Origin: Clostridia bacterium
Lineage (GTDB): Bacteria; Bacillota; Clostridia; Oscillospirales; CAG-272
Direction of reading: 5' to 3'
Length of the DNA: 54,722 nt
Assembly: GCA_017467085.1 (NCBI GenBank)
Contig: JAFTSW010000056.1
Coordinates: 1-54,722, forward strand
A program made the position numbers and the translations under genes. How positions within the stretch are numbered: position 1 is the first letter of the stretch; every line of letters begins with the position of its first letter. The notes beneath the pieces were generated by a model, which saw only the letters and a program-made list of their open reading frames with translations, ran no database searches and was not told the DNA's origin. Positions 8,198-16,400 of the stretch are shown here, piece by piece.

Positions 8198-8794
8198 TCA
8201 GCTGCCTGCCGCCAGCGGTGCCAGCTTTTCAATGGCGTGGCTCTCTAAAAGGCTCTCTCCGTGCTCCTTTATGTATGCCGCCTCCAAGGGTCCCTTGGCG
8301 CGCTTGGCGTACTCCTCAACAAAGCTCAGGGGAGAAAGTCGGGAAGGGGGCAGGATAGAGTCTGTCAGCCTCTCCTTGATAAAGAGATAGTAAAAAATTC
8401 TGTGGTAATAGAGGGCGCTTTCGTATTGATGGGGGGAGGTGGACAGTCGCTTGCAAACGGCGCAAAGGGTGTCAAAATCCCCGAAGGAAAACACGCTGAG
8501 GCGCCCCCGTATGCTGCGCCGCCGTTCTCTGCCCTCGGCGGCGTCCATTTCCTCCATCTTGGTTACGTAAATCTCGCAGCCTCCCTTTTTGTCGGGGTAA
8601 GCCTGCACCAGAATGCGGTTCTCGGCGGCGTTGAAGCCCAGCCGCCGCTTCGCCTCGTCCAAAATCTCCCAAAGGGCGCGGCGGGTGTCCTCGTTGTCGT
8701 AGTCGAGGTTCTCATTCGAGAGGGCATATTCCTGCATATCCCGCTTGTCAAGTATGACCTTCAGCTTATCGTCGCTGATGCGTATCAAATCCAT
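8198..8794 (-). CDS. mecA: MecA-like adaptor protein
   Basis: A protein of 198 residues. The N-terminal 80 residues match the MecA pattern: a short IRISDDKLKVILDKRDMQEYALS start, LWEILDEAKRRLGFNAAENRILVQAYPDKKGGCEIYVTKM. The C-terminal half (FGDFDTLCAVCKRL to RLTDSILPPSRLSPLSFVEEYA) fits the ClpC-binding domain. MecA delivers substrates to the ClpCP protease and in Bacillus controls competence. An acidic and basic linker (EEMDAAEGRERRRSIRGR) joins the halves. AAAGGAGG lies eight bases before the ATG. Cytoplasmic. No competence genes are visible here, so a general proteolysis role is more likely. Confidence 0.8.
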   Translation of the reverse strand: MDLIRISDDKLKVILDKRDMQEYALSNENLDYDNEDTRRALWEILDEAKRRLGFNAAENRILVQAYPDKKGGCEIYVTKMEEMDAAEGRERRRSIRGRLSVFSFGDFDTLCAVCKRLSTSPHQYESALYYHRIFYYLFIKERLTDSILPPSRLSPLSFVEEYAKRAKGPLEAAYIKEHGESLLESHAIEKLAPLAAGS

Positions 8795-8892
8795 TGTATA
8801 GCCTCCTTTCTGTCGGGGCTTTATCTATACCTATCAATAGTATACGCAACGGGCGGCAAAAAAGAAAGCCACAATTTCAGGAAGCAAAAGAA

Positions 8893-8919
8893 AAAAACGG
8901 TATTTTCATACCGTTTTTT
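8893..8919 (-). terminator. Terminator of the prfB / small membrane protein unit
   Basis: AAAACGGTAT and its complement around a TTTC loop, flanked by A and T runs, lie about 40 nt beyond the end of the 89-residue gene. Confidence 0.75.
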
Positions 8920-8957
8920 CATAAATCGGGAAGGGAAGCCAAAAAGCTCCTTCGGCT

Positions 8958-9227
8958 TTAAGCCTCGTTGTGGCTGTTGGACAGGCTATCGTTGATAGCG
9001 GCATCGTCCACGTCCAGCTCCTCGCCCATATCAACCACCGTTGCGGCAACCTCTTTCTTGAAGCAGTTGAGCAGCGAAAGACCGGCAGCACCCTCTACAG
9101 CGGAAAGGGCAAGAAACGCGCCTGCAATACTCTTTTTCTTGATGCAGGTAACGATGAAGAGAACGAAGAAGATAACAGACTGCGCCAGCATCGTAACGGC
9201 AACGGCAAATTTAGAATTTTTCAGCAT
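8958..9227 (-). CDS. Small membrane protein of unknown function
   Basis: A protein of 89 residues with two predicted membrane segments: about 8-28 (VAVTMLAQSVIFFVLFIVTC) and about 34-55 (IAGAFLALSAVEGAAGLSLL), joined by KKKS. An acidic C-terminal tail follows (DMGEELDVDDAAINDSL). AAGGAG stands before the ATG. It lies 21 bases after prfB and before a terminator, so it is likely co-transcribed with prfB. I do not recognise a family. Confidence 0.7.
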   Translation of the reverse strand: MLKNSKFAVAVTMLAQSVIFFVLFIVTCIKKKSIAGAFLALSAVEGAAGLSLLNCFKKEVAATVVDMGEELDVDDAAINDSLSNSHNEA

Positions 9228-9248
9228 AGGTAAATCTCCTTTTCTATG

Positions 9249-10367
9249 TTAAGTGTTGTTCTTTGCGTTTTCCTTCAGGTAGGCGTTGATGAAGCCGTCC
9301 AAATCGCCGTCCATCACCGCACCCACGTCACCCGTTTCGTATCCCGTGCGGGTGTCCTTTACCAGGGTGTAGGGCATAAAAACGTAGCTGCGAATCTGGG
9401 AGCCCCATTCAATATTGTTCTTGACACCCTGAATGTCCTCGATTCTGTCAAGCTTCTCACGGGCCTTAATTTCCATCAGCTTGGATTTCAGCATTTTCAA
9501 GGCAGTTTCCTTGTTTTGCAGCTGGCTTCTTTCGGTCTGACAGCCAACCACGATGCCCGTAGGAATATGCACGATACGGATAGCAGAGTCCGTCTTGTTG
9601 ATGTGCTGACCGCCTGCGCCCGAGGAACGGTGGGCGGTAATCTCCAAATCCTCTTCCCGCAGCTCGATGGTGTTGTCATCATCGTTGAATTCGGGCATTA
9701 CCTCAACCGAGGCAAAGGAGGTCTGTCTGCGCCCCGAGGCGTCAAAGGGAGAAACACGCACCAAGCGATGCACGCCGTTTTCACTCTTCAGATACCCGTA
9801 AGCGTGAACGCCCTCAATCAGGATAGTGGCGCTCTTGATGCCTGCCTCATCTCCGTCCAGCCAGTCAAGCAGCTTCACCTTGAAATTATGCTGCTCGCCC
9901 CAGCGGCAGTACATACGGTAAAGCATAGAAGCCCAGTCCTGCGCCTCCGTGCCGCCCGCACCGGGATGGAAGGAAAGAATGGCGTTGTTTCTGTCATATT
10001 CGCCCGAAAGCAGAATTTCGATGCGCTGGCGCTCCTCCTCCTTGCGGACAAAGTCAAGCTCCGCAAGCGCCTCCTCCAGAACGCTGTCGTCATCCTCCTC
10101 CAAGGCAAGCTCGGCGAGGGTGATAGCGTCCTCAAGACGGGCGCAAACGGTGTCATAATCCGTCAAGGTTTCCTTGTAAGCGGCAAGCTCCTTGGAAATC
10201 TTGCTGCTGCGCTCCTGGTTGCTCCAGAAATCCTCGGCGTAGGTCAGCTCCTCAAGCTCCTTCGCCTTGGCGCGAAGCTCGTCAATGTGTAAGGAATCGC
10301 CCAGCGCCACAAGGGATGCGCGCATATCTATTAAATTGCGTCTGGCTTCTTCTAATGCGATGTTCAA
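9249..10367 (-). CDS. prfB: Peptide chain release factor 2
   Basis: RF2 ends translation at UGA and UAA. The 372-residue frame has the SPF tripeptide (RVSPFDASGRR) for stop recognition and the GGQ loop (SSGAGGQHINKTDSA) for peptide release. I place the start at TTG (10365-10367), 11 bases after AAAAGGA. The first residues then read (M)NIALEEARRNL, as in the family, and the length is normal. A longer frame opens at 10472 but would run through the promoter at 10453-10481. The programmed +1 frameshift common in prfB is absent: GDSLHIDEL reads straight through where L-stop-D would lie. Confidence 0.93.
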   Translation of the reverse strand: MNIALEEARRNLIDMRASLVALGDSLHIDELRAKAKELEELTYAEDFWSNQERSSKISKELAAYKETLTDYDTVCARLEDAITLAELALEEDDDSVLEEALAELDFVRKEEERQRIEILLSGEYDRNNAILSFHPGAGGTEAQDWASMLYRMYCRWGEQHNFKVKLLDWLDGDEAGIKSATILIEGVHAYGYLKSENGVHRLVRVSPFDASGRRQTSFASVEVMPEFNDDDNTIELREEDLEITAHRSSGAGGQHINKTDSAIRIVHIPTGIVVGCQTERSQLQNKETALKMLKSKLMEIKAREKLDRIEDIQGVKNNIEWGSQIRSYVFMPYTLVKDTRTGYETGDVGAVMDGDLDGFINAYLKENAKNNT

Positions 10368-10452
10368 CGAAATATCCGTCCTTTTGGAAATTTTAGCTTG
10401 TATATCCGTCCCTGCTGCCCAAAAGGACCGCAAAGCAATACTTTCTATGTAT

Positions 10453-10481
10453 AGTATACAGCAAAAATTCAAATTTGTAAA
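10453..10481 (-). promoter_or_regulatory. Promoter of prfB
   Basis: On the minus strand, TTTACA, a 17-bp spacer and TATACT. The predicted start near 10446 gives an 80-nt leader to the TTG start. Confidence 0.7.
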
Positions 10482-10510
10482 TACTCATTTTATGAATTTC
10501 TCTTAAATTG

Positions 10511-10539
10511 TTGACTTTTTTTCAAGAAAAGAGTATAAT
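10511..10539 (+). promoter_or_regulatory. Promoter of the DUF1858-trmK-Nif3 operon
   Basis: TTGACT, a 17-bp spacer and TATAAT, 30 bases before the DUF1858 gene. It diverges from the prfB promoter. Confidence 0.8.
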
Positions 10540-10568
10540 AAAGAAAAAATACAGAAAGGAAAACGTAA

Positions 10569-10766
10569 ATGAAAGTTACGAAGCAAACCATTATCGGCGA
10601 TATTTTGGACGCCAATGTAGACGCCTCCGTATATTTCCTGGAAATCGGTATGCATTGCCTGCAATGCCCCTGCTCCCGTGGAGAAACCATCGAGGAGGCA
10701 TGCGCCGCGCACGGCACCGATGCGGACGCCTTGGTAGCCAAGCTGAACGCATTTTTTGGCGAATAA
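10569..10766 (+). CDS. DUF1858-domain redox-disulfide protein
   Basis: A 65-residue protein filling exactly one DUF1858 domain (hybrid-cluster-protein-associated redox disulfide). The pattern TIGDILDANVDASVYFLEIGMHC-LQC-PC with GETIEEACAAHG is typical. The Cys pairs (CLQCPC) may bind metal or form a redox disulfide, but the role is not established. AGAAAGGAAAA precedes the ATG. The stop is two bases before the trmK ATG, so the two are probably translationally coupled. Confidence 0.85.
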   Translation: MKVTKQTIIGDILDANVDASVYFLEIGMHCLQCPCSRGETIEEACAAHGTDADALVAKLNAFFGE

Positions 10767-10767
10767 A

Positions 10768-11472
10768 ATGAAGAAACACGCGGTACCGGATGAACGGTTG
10801 TGTGCCGCTGCGGATTTCGTCAGGCAGGGGGCGGTTTTGGCCGATGTCGGTACAGACCATGCCCTTCTGCCTGTTTTTCTTTACGAAAGCGGCAAAATAC
10901 AAAAAGCATACGCAACGGATATTGCCAAGGGTCCTTTAGAGGCGGCGCGCCGCCATATCGAGAAGCGGGGGCTTTCGGGCGTCATCTCCCCCATCTTAAC
11001 CGATGGGTTAGAGGGCTTGGAGAGCCTTGGCATTACCGATATCACTATATGCGGAATGGGCGGCGAGCTGATTGCCGCCATTATCGATAGAGCCCCCTTC
11101 GTCAGAAGGGAAGAGGTGCGCCTGATTTTGCAGCCTATGACGAGGCAGGCGGATTTGCGCCGCTATCTGGCGGAAAACGGCTTTTTCGTAGAGGAGGAGC
11201 GCATCGTATCCGCCAAGGGCAAGTGCTATTTCTGCCTTTGCGCCCACTATACGGGAGAAAGGCAAAGCCTCTCCCAAGTGGAGGCGGAGCTTGGCTCTCT
11301 TTTGTATGAGGAGCCGAAAAATCCCCTTTTTCTCGCCTTCGTGGAAACAAAGGCAAAAGCACAGCAAAAGAAAATAGAGGGCTTGCAGGGCGCCGAGGCG
11401 CCTCTGGCGCTGAGCGAGGAGCGGGCGTACCTACAAGCGCTTTTAGCCATCTTAGAAAGGAATTCCCAATGA
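10768..11472 (+). CDS. trmK: tRNA (adenine(22)-N(1))-methyltransferase
   Basis: A Rossmann-fold SAM-dependent methyltransferase that makes m1A22 in tRNA. Motif I is LADVGTDHALLPVFL. The family hallmark AYATDIAKGPLEAARRHIEKRGL is followed by DITICGMGGELIAAII, and then LQPMTRQADLRRYLAENGF. It has 234 residues, the usual length. I chose the ATG two bases after the preceding stop rather than an in-frame TTG 12 bases upstream. It overlaps the next gene by four bases (ATGA). The trmK / Nif3 pair is a common arrangement in Bacillota. Confidence 0.92.
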   Translation: MKKHAVPDERLCAAADFVRQGAVLADVGTDHALLPVFLYESGKIQKAYATDIAKGPLEAARRHIEKRGLSGVISPILTDGLEGLESLGITDITICGMGGELIAAIIDRAPFVRREEVRLILQPMTRQADLRRYLAENGFFVEEERIVSAKGKCYFCLCAHYTGERQSLSQVEAELGSLLYEEPKNPLFLAFVETKAKAQQKKIEGLQGAEAPLALSEERAYLQALLAILERNSQ

Positions 11473-12224
11473 ACAGACGCGAGCTATATGCCTATCTGGA
11501 GGCGAAAATGCCCCTGTACCTGAAGGAAGAATGGGACAATGACGGCGTTATGTGCGCCAAGAATATGGATAAAGCGGTTCGCCGTGTCCTTTGCACCCTG
11601 GACGTAACGGACGAGGTGGTGGACTATGCCGAAAAGGGCAATTTCGACCTTATCCTTTCCCACCATCCCTTAATTTTTGCCCCCCTTTCCACCGTGACGG
11701 AGGAAAGCCCCGTGGCAAGACGGGTCTTGCGCCTTTTGGAGCAGGATATCGCCGTTTTCTCCTTCCATACGCGGCTTGACGGGGTGGAGGGCGGCATTAA
11801 CGACGCCTTGGCGGCGCTTTTGGGGCTTTCGGACGTTGCCCCCCTTTCGGCGGCAAGTCCCATCGGCAGAATCGGGCGCCTGCCTGCCCCCCTTTCCTTT
11901 GAGGCACTTTGCGCCCTTGTTAAGGAAAAGCTGGGGCTTTCCGCCCTTTCGGCAAAGAGAACGGACGCCCCCGTTTCCACCGTTGCGCTGGTGGGCGGCG
12001 AGGGCAAGGATTTTCTTGCCGATGCCGAGGCAAAGGGAGCGGACGTCTACCTTTCGGGTAGGGTCGGCTATCATGCGATGCTGGACGCCGCCTGCGGCGT
12101 TTTGGAGGTCGGGCATTATTTTTCCGAGCGACACGCCGCCGCTTTGCTGCAAAAATACCTGGAAGGGGCGGAAAAAGGCATTTTTTCTGAAATTTATACC
12201 CCCAATTCCTTGGAAATCTATTGA
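11469..12224 (+). CDS. Nif3-like dinuclear metal centre hexameric protein
   Basis: A 251-residue member of the Nif3/YqfO family. Metal-binding motifs are visible: the LILSHHPLIF pair of His, then FSFHTRLDGVEGGINDALAALLG, and the C-terminal EVGHYFSERHAAALL. The protein lacks the long insert found in some members. The family is labelled GTP cyclohydrolase 1 type 2 in databases, but its real function is uncertain. It follows trmK with a four-base overlap. The promoter of tyrS overlaps its stop codon. Confidence 0.88.
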   Translation: MNRRELYAYLEAKMPLYLKEEWDNDGVMCAKNMDKAVRRVLCTLDVTDEVVDYAEKGNFDLILSHHPLIFAPLSTVTEESPVARRVLRLLEQDIAVFSFHTRLDGVEGGINDALAALLGLSDVAPLSAASPIGRIGRLPAPLSFEALCALVKEKLGLSALSAKRTDAPVSTVALVGGEGKDFLADAEAKGADVYLSGRVGYHAMLDAACGVLEVGHYFSERHAAALLQKYLEGAEKGIFSEIYTPNSLEIY

Positions 12225-12248
12225 CTTTCCTGCGTAAAAAGGTATAAT
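12221..12248 (+). promoter_or_regulatory. Promoter of tyrS
   Basis: TTGACT (overlapping the stop of the Nif3-like gene), a 16-bp spacer and TATAAT. The leader is about 55 nt and holds only a small CGGGC/GCCCG hairpin, so no T-box is present. Confidence 0.75.
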
Positions 12249-12309
12249 AGAAGAGATATAATTTTATCAAAACGGGCAAAAAAGTGCCCGAAATAAAAGG
12301 ACGAGCATT

Positions 12310-13530
12310 ATGAAAATCTATGACGAGCTGGTAGCCCGTGGCTTGATTGCCCAGGTCACCAACAAAGAAGAAATTGAAAGCATGATTAACGAGGGCAAGG
12401 CGACCTTCTATATCGGCTTTGACCCCACCGCGGACTCTTTGCACGTAGGGCACTTTATGGCGCTCTGCCTGATGAAGCGTCTGCAAATGGCAGGCAACCG
12501 TCCCGTTGTCCTCATTGGCGGCGGTACGGGTCATATCGGCGACCCCTCGGGCCGTACCGATATGCGCTCTATGATGACCACCGAAACCATCAACCACAAC
12601 TGCGAGTGCTTCCGCAAGCAGATGGAGCGCTTCATTGAGTTTGGCGATGACAAAGCCATTATGGTCAACAACGCCGATTGGCTCCTCTCCCTTAACTACG
12701 TAGAGGTGCTGCGCGAGGTTGGCGCCTGCTTCTCCGTAAACCGTATGCTCTCTGCCGAGTGCTACCGCCAGAGAATGGAGAAGGGTCTTTCCTTCCTGGA
12801 ATTCAACTATATGATTATGCAGGCATACGATTTCTATCACCTCTTCCAGCATTACGGCTGTAATATGCAGTTTGGCGGCGATGACCAGTGGAGCAATATG
12901 CTGGCAGGCACCGAGCTTATTCGCCGTAAGCTTGGCAAGGATGCCCACGCTATGACCATCACCCTCCTTCTCAACTCCGAGGGCAAAAAGATGGGTAAAA
13001 CGGCATCCGGTGCCGTTTGGCTTGACCCCAACAAAACCTCTCCCTTCGAGTTCTACCAGTATTGGAGAAACGTGGGAGATGATGACGTTCTCAAATGCAT
13101 CCGTATGCTCACCTTCCTGCCCCTGGAGGAAATCGAAAAAATGGATACCTGGGAGGGAAGCCGCTTGAACGAGGCAAAGGATATCCTGGCATACGAGCTG
13201 ACCAAGCTGGTGCACGGCGAGGCAGAGGCAGAGGCGGCAAGAGCCTCCTCCCGCGCTCTCTTCGGCGGTGGTGCCGAGGGCGATATCCCCACCAAGGAGG
13301 CAGACGCCTCTATCCTCACCGACGGCAAGGCAGACATTCTGACGCTCTTGGTAGCAGCAGAGCTGGTGCCCTCCCGTTCCGAGGCGCGCCGCGCCGTAGA
13401 GCAGGGCGGCGTCACGGCAGACGGCGAGAAGGTCACCGACATCCGCGCTACCTTTGACGAAGCAACCCTGCAAAACGGTGTTGTTCTGCGCCGTGGCAAA
13501 AAGAACTACAAGAAGATAATCTTGAAATAA
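12310..13530 (+). CDS. tyrS: Tyrosyl-tRNA synthetase
   Basis: A class I synthetase of 406 residues that charges tRNA-Tyr. The HIGH-type motif is PTADSLHVGHF near residue 42, and the KMSKS-type motif is KMGKTASG near 225. An S4 RNA-binding domain (SEARRAVEQGGVTADGEKV) ends the protein. AAAAGGA precedes the ATG. It is followed after 21 bases by mtaB and then glyQS, forming a translation-related operon. Confidence 0.97.
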   Translation: MKIYDELVARGLIAQVTNKEEIESMINEGKATFYIGFDPTADSLHVGHFMALCLMKRLQMAGNRPVVLIGGGTGHIGDPSGRTDMRSMMTTETINHNCECFRKQMERFIEFGDDKAIMVNNADWLLSLNYVEVLREVGACFSVNRMLSAECYRQRMEKGLSFLEFNYMIMQAYDFYHLFQHYGCNMQFGGDDQWSNMLAGTELIRRKLGKDAHAMTITLLLNSEGKKMGKTASGAVWLDPNKTSPFEFYQYWRNVGDDDVLKCIRMLTFLPLEEIEKMDTWEGSRLNEAKDILAYELTKLVHGEAEAEAARASSRALFGGGAEGDIPTKEADASILTDGKADILTLLVAAELVPSRSEARRAVEQGGVTADGEKVTDIRATFDEATLQNGVVLRRGKKNYKKIILK

Positions 13531-13551
13531 TTTCAAGCGTTAGGAGGGGCT

Positions 13552-14853
13552 ATGCCATACCGTGTTGGGCTGTACACCCTCGGCTGCAAGGTTTCGCAGT
13601 ACGAAACGGAGGCGGTGGCAGAGGCTTTTGAGGAAAAGGGCTTCGTGCGTACCCCCTTCGAGGAGATATGCGACGTGTACGTGGTCAATACCTGTACCGT
13701 GACCGCCGAGAGTGACCGCAAATCCCGCCAGGTTATTCGCCGCGCCAAAAGGAAAAATCCCGATGCCGTGGTGATGGTGATGGGCTGCTATTCCCAGCGT
13801 GCCCCCGAGGCGCTCTTAAAGCTGTCGGGCGTGTCCTACGTCATCGGCACCGAGGGAAAAATGCGCCTGCCCGATAAGGCGTTGGCGCTGTTAAAGGCGA
13901 AGGAACGGGTCCCCGAGGCCGCGCTTCTTCCCTTGGAGGGCGCCGCCTTTGAGCCTATGACGGTGAAAAGCGCCCCCCGTACCCGTGCCTACGTCAAAAT
14001 CGAGGACGGGTGTGAGTGCGCCTGCACCTATTGCGCCATTTCTCTTGCCCGCGGCGGCGTGCGCTCCAAGAGAGCGGACGATGTTCTTGCCGAGGTGGAG
14101 GGGCTCTGTCGGGGCGGCACCCGTGAGGTGGTCTTAACGGGCATCGAAACCTCCTCCTACGGACGGGATTTCGAGGGCTACGGCTTAATTGACCTATTAG
14201 AGCGCTTCGAGCGGGAAAGCCCCATTGAGCGCATCCGTCTTGGCTCTCTTTCTCCCGAATGGCTGAAAAAGGGGGTCATTGACCGCCTGTCCCGTCTTTC
14301 TAAAATCACACCCCATTTTCATATATCCGTGCAAAGCGGCTCCTCCTCGGTTTTAGCCCGTATGAAGCGGCGCTATAATCGGGATATGGCGTTAGAGTCT
14401 ATGCTGTATCTGCGAGAGAGGATGCCCGAGGTGGAATACACCGCCGATATGATGGTGGGCTTCCCGGGGGAAACCGAAGAGGAATTTGCGGATACCCTGG
14501 ATTTTGCAAGGCGTGTCGCCTTCCTGTCGATGCACGTCTTTGCCTATTCGCAAAGGGAAGGCACCCCTGCCGCCTATTATGACAACCAGGTGGCGGAGGA
14601 AATCAAGCGCCAAAGAAGCGAGGCGTTAATAGCGCTTGCCGCCTCTCTTTCCGAGGAAAGACGGCAACGGGTTATAGAGCAGGGCGCGCCCCTGCGTGTG
14701 CTGTTTGAAACCTGCCGTGACGGCGTCTGGCGTGGGCATTCCGATACCTTCCTTGAGGTAGAGGCGCCCTCCTCGCTTGACCTGCACGGACAGCTTTGCG
14801 CCGTTTTGCCCCTCTCCGTCAAGGAGGGAAGAATTTGGGGCAGGCTGCTTTAA
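13552..14853 (+). CDS. mtaB: tRNA (N6-threonylcarbamoyladenosine(37)-C2)-methylthiotransferase
   Basis: A radical SAM methylthiotransferase that converts t6A37 to ms2t6A37 in tRNAs decoding ANN codons. The N-terminal UPF0004 domain begins YTLGCKVSQYE and has further Cys in VVNTCTVT and MVMGCYSQR for the second 4Fe-4S cluster. The radical SAM triad is CACTYC within DGCECACTYCAIS, and HISVQSGSSSVLARMKRRY is typical. The C-terminal part is TRAM-like. TTAGGAGGGG gives a strong ribosome binding site. The SQYE variant (usually NQYE) identifies MtaB rather than MiaB or RimO. Confidence 0.92.
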   Translation: MPYRVGLYTLGCKVSQYETEAVAEAFEEKGFVRTPFEEICDVYVVNTCTVTAESDRKSRQVIRRAKRKNPDAVVMVMGCYSQRAPEALLKLSGVSYVIGTEGKMRLPDKALALLKAKERVPEAALLPLEGAAFEPMTVKSAPRTRAYVKIEDGCECACTYCAISLARGGVRSKRADDVLAEVEGLCRGGTREVVLTGIETSSYGRDFEGYGLIDLLERFERESPIERIRLGSLSPEWLKKGVIDRLSRLSKITPHFHISVQSGSSSVLARMKRRYNRDMALESMLYLRERMPEVEYTADMMVGFPGETEEEFADTLDFARRVAFLSMHVFAYSQREGTPAAYYDNQVAEEIKRQRSEALIALAASLSEERRQRVIEQGAPLRVLFETCRDGVWRGHSDTFLEVEAPSSLDLHGQLCAVLPLSVKEGRIWGRLL

Positions 14854-14886
14854 TTCGTACATCATTTTCAATGAAGGGAATATATT

Positions 14887-16284
14887 ATGGACAACAGACA
14901 AAAAACAATGGACAAAATCGTCGCTCTTTGCAAGAACCGCGGCTTTATTTTCCCCGGCTCCGAGATTTACGGCGGACTTGCCAACTCCTGGGACTACGGC
15001 CCCTTGGGTGTGGAATTCAAGAACAACGTAAAGCGTGCCTGGTGGAAGAAATTCGTGCAGGAATCTCCCTACAACGTGGGACTTGACAGCGCCATCATTA
15101 TGAATCCCCAGGCGTGGGTTGCCTCGGGTCACGTGGGCGGCTTCTCCGACCCCTTGATGGACTGCAAGCAGTGCAAGGCGCGTCACCGTGCCGACAAGCT
15201 GATTGAGGAGTATGCCTTCCAGAACGGCACTGACGATAACCCCGCAGGCTGGAGCTTCGAGGAGATGGCGGCGTTCATCAAGGAAAAGGATATCGCCTGC
15301 CCCGATTGCGGCGGCAAGACCTTCACCGACATCAAGAAGTTCAATCTGATGTTCAAGACCTTCATCGGTGTTACCGAGGACTCCTCCAACACCGTATACC
15401 TGCGCCCCGAAACGGCACAGGGCATCTTCGTCAATTTCCCTGCCGTGCAGAGAGCCACCCGTCGCAAGCTGCCCTTCGGTGTTTGCCAGATTGGTAAGTC
15501 CTTCCGTAACGAAATCACCCCCGGTAACTTCGTATTCCGTACCCGTGAGTTCGAGCAGATGGAGTTAGAGTTCTTCTGCAAGCCCGGCACCGACCTTGAA
15601 TGGTTTGCCTTCTGGAAGGACTATTGCCATCAGTTCCTTCTCGGCTTGGGTATGAAGGACGAAAACCTGCGTCTGCGTGACCACGACCCCGAGGAGCTTT
15701 GCTTCTATTCCAAGGCAACCACCGACTTTGAATTCCTCTTCCCCTTCGGCTGGGGCGAGCTGTGGGGCGTTGCCGACAGAACGGACTATGACCTGGGTCA
15801 GCACGAGAAGTTCAGCGGCAAGGATATGACCTACTTTGACCCCGAAACCAACGAGCGCTACACCCCCTACGTGGTAGAGCCCTCTCTGGGTGCTGACCGT
15901 GTGGCTTTGGCATTCCTGGTTGACGCATACGATGAGGAGGTTTTGGACGCCGAGAAGAACGACGTGCGCGTGGTGCTTCGTCTGCATCCGGCTCTGGCGC
16001 CCTACAAGGCGGCAGTTCTGCCTCTCTCCAAGAAGCTTTCTCCCAAGGCAGAGGAAATCTACGCCGAGCTTTCCCGTTACTTTATGATTGACTTTGACGA
16101 AACGGGCTCTATCGGCAAGCGTTACCGCCGCGAGGATGAAATCGGCACACCCTATTGCATCACCGTGGACTTCGAAACCGAAAACGATGGCTGCGTAACC
16201 GTCCGTGAGCGTGACTCTATGGAGCAGGTCCGTATCCCCGTTGCCGAGCTGAAGTCCTACATCGAGGAGCATATTGCTTATTAA
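14887..16284 (+). CDS. glyQS: Glycyl-tRNA synthetase, dimeric type
   Basis: A class II synthetase of 465 residues of the alpha2 type. It starts [20 protein letters not shown], has motif 2 ([25 protein letters not shown]) and motif 3 ([16 protein letters not shown]). A zinc-binding insert is suggested by [11 protein letters not shown] and CPDCGG. The C-terminal anticodon domain ends the protein. It has no T-box or promoter of its own that I can see, and probably depends on the tyrS promoter. Confidence 0.96.
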   Translation: MDNRQKTMDKIVALCKNRGFIFPGSEIYGGLANSWDYGPLGVEFKNNVKRAWWKKFVQESPYNVGLDSAIIMNPQAWVASGHVGGFSDPLMDCKQCKARHRADKLIEEYAFQNGTDDNPAGWSFEEMAAFIKEKDIACPDCGGKTFTDIKKFNLMFKTFIGVTEDSSNTVYLRPETAQGIFVNFPAVQRATRRKLPFGVCQIGKSFRNEITPGNFVFRTREFEQMELEFFCKPGTDLEWFAFWKDYCHQFLLGLGMKDENLRLRDHDPEELCFYSKATTDFEFLFPFGWGELWGVADRTDYDLGQHEKFSGKDMTYFDPETNERYTPYVVEPSLGADRVALAFLVDAYDEEVLDAEKNDVRVVLRLHPALAPYKAAVLPLSKKLSPKAEEIYAELSRYFMIDFDETGSIGKRYRREDEIGTPYCITVDFETENDGCVTVRERDSMEQVRIPVAELKSYIEEHIAY

Positions 16285-16326
16285 GATAGCCCGAAAAATT
16301 CGGCAACACACAACGTAACATCAGAT

Positions 16327-16360
16327 ACGGCATAGTCGGGCTCACGGCTATGCCGTTTTC
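16327..16360 (+). terminator. Terminator after glyQS
   Basis: ACGGCATAG pairs with CTATGCCGT across a 12-base loop, then TTTTC. It closes the tyrS-mtaB-glyQS operon. Confidence 0.75.
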
Positions 16361-16400
16361 TTATTCGCTTGCTATCGGCTTCGCATAAAAGGAGGATGAA

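Noticed and set aside
10472..10472. Upstream start of prfB at 10472
   Set aside because: It would place the coding start upstream of the predicted transcription start and add 35 residues not seen in RF2.
12249..12309. Possible T-box before tyrS
   Set aside because: The leader is only about 55 nt and lacks the GGTGG T-box sequence, so it cannot hold this riboswitch.
11920..13536. Long minus-strand frame opposite tyrS
   Set aside because: It lies fully antisense to an unambiguous tyrosyl-tRNA synthetase, has no ribosome binding site and looks like a codon-bias shadow.
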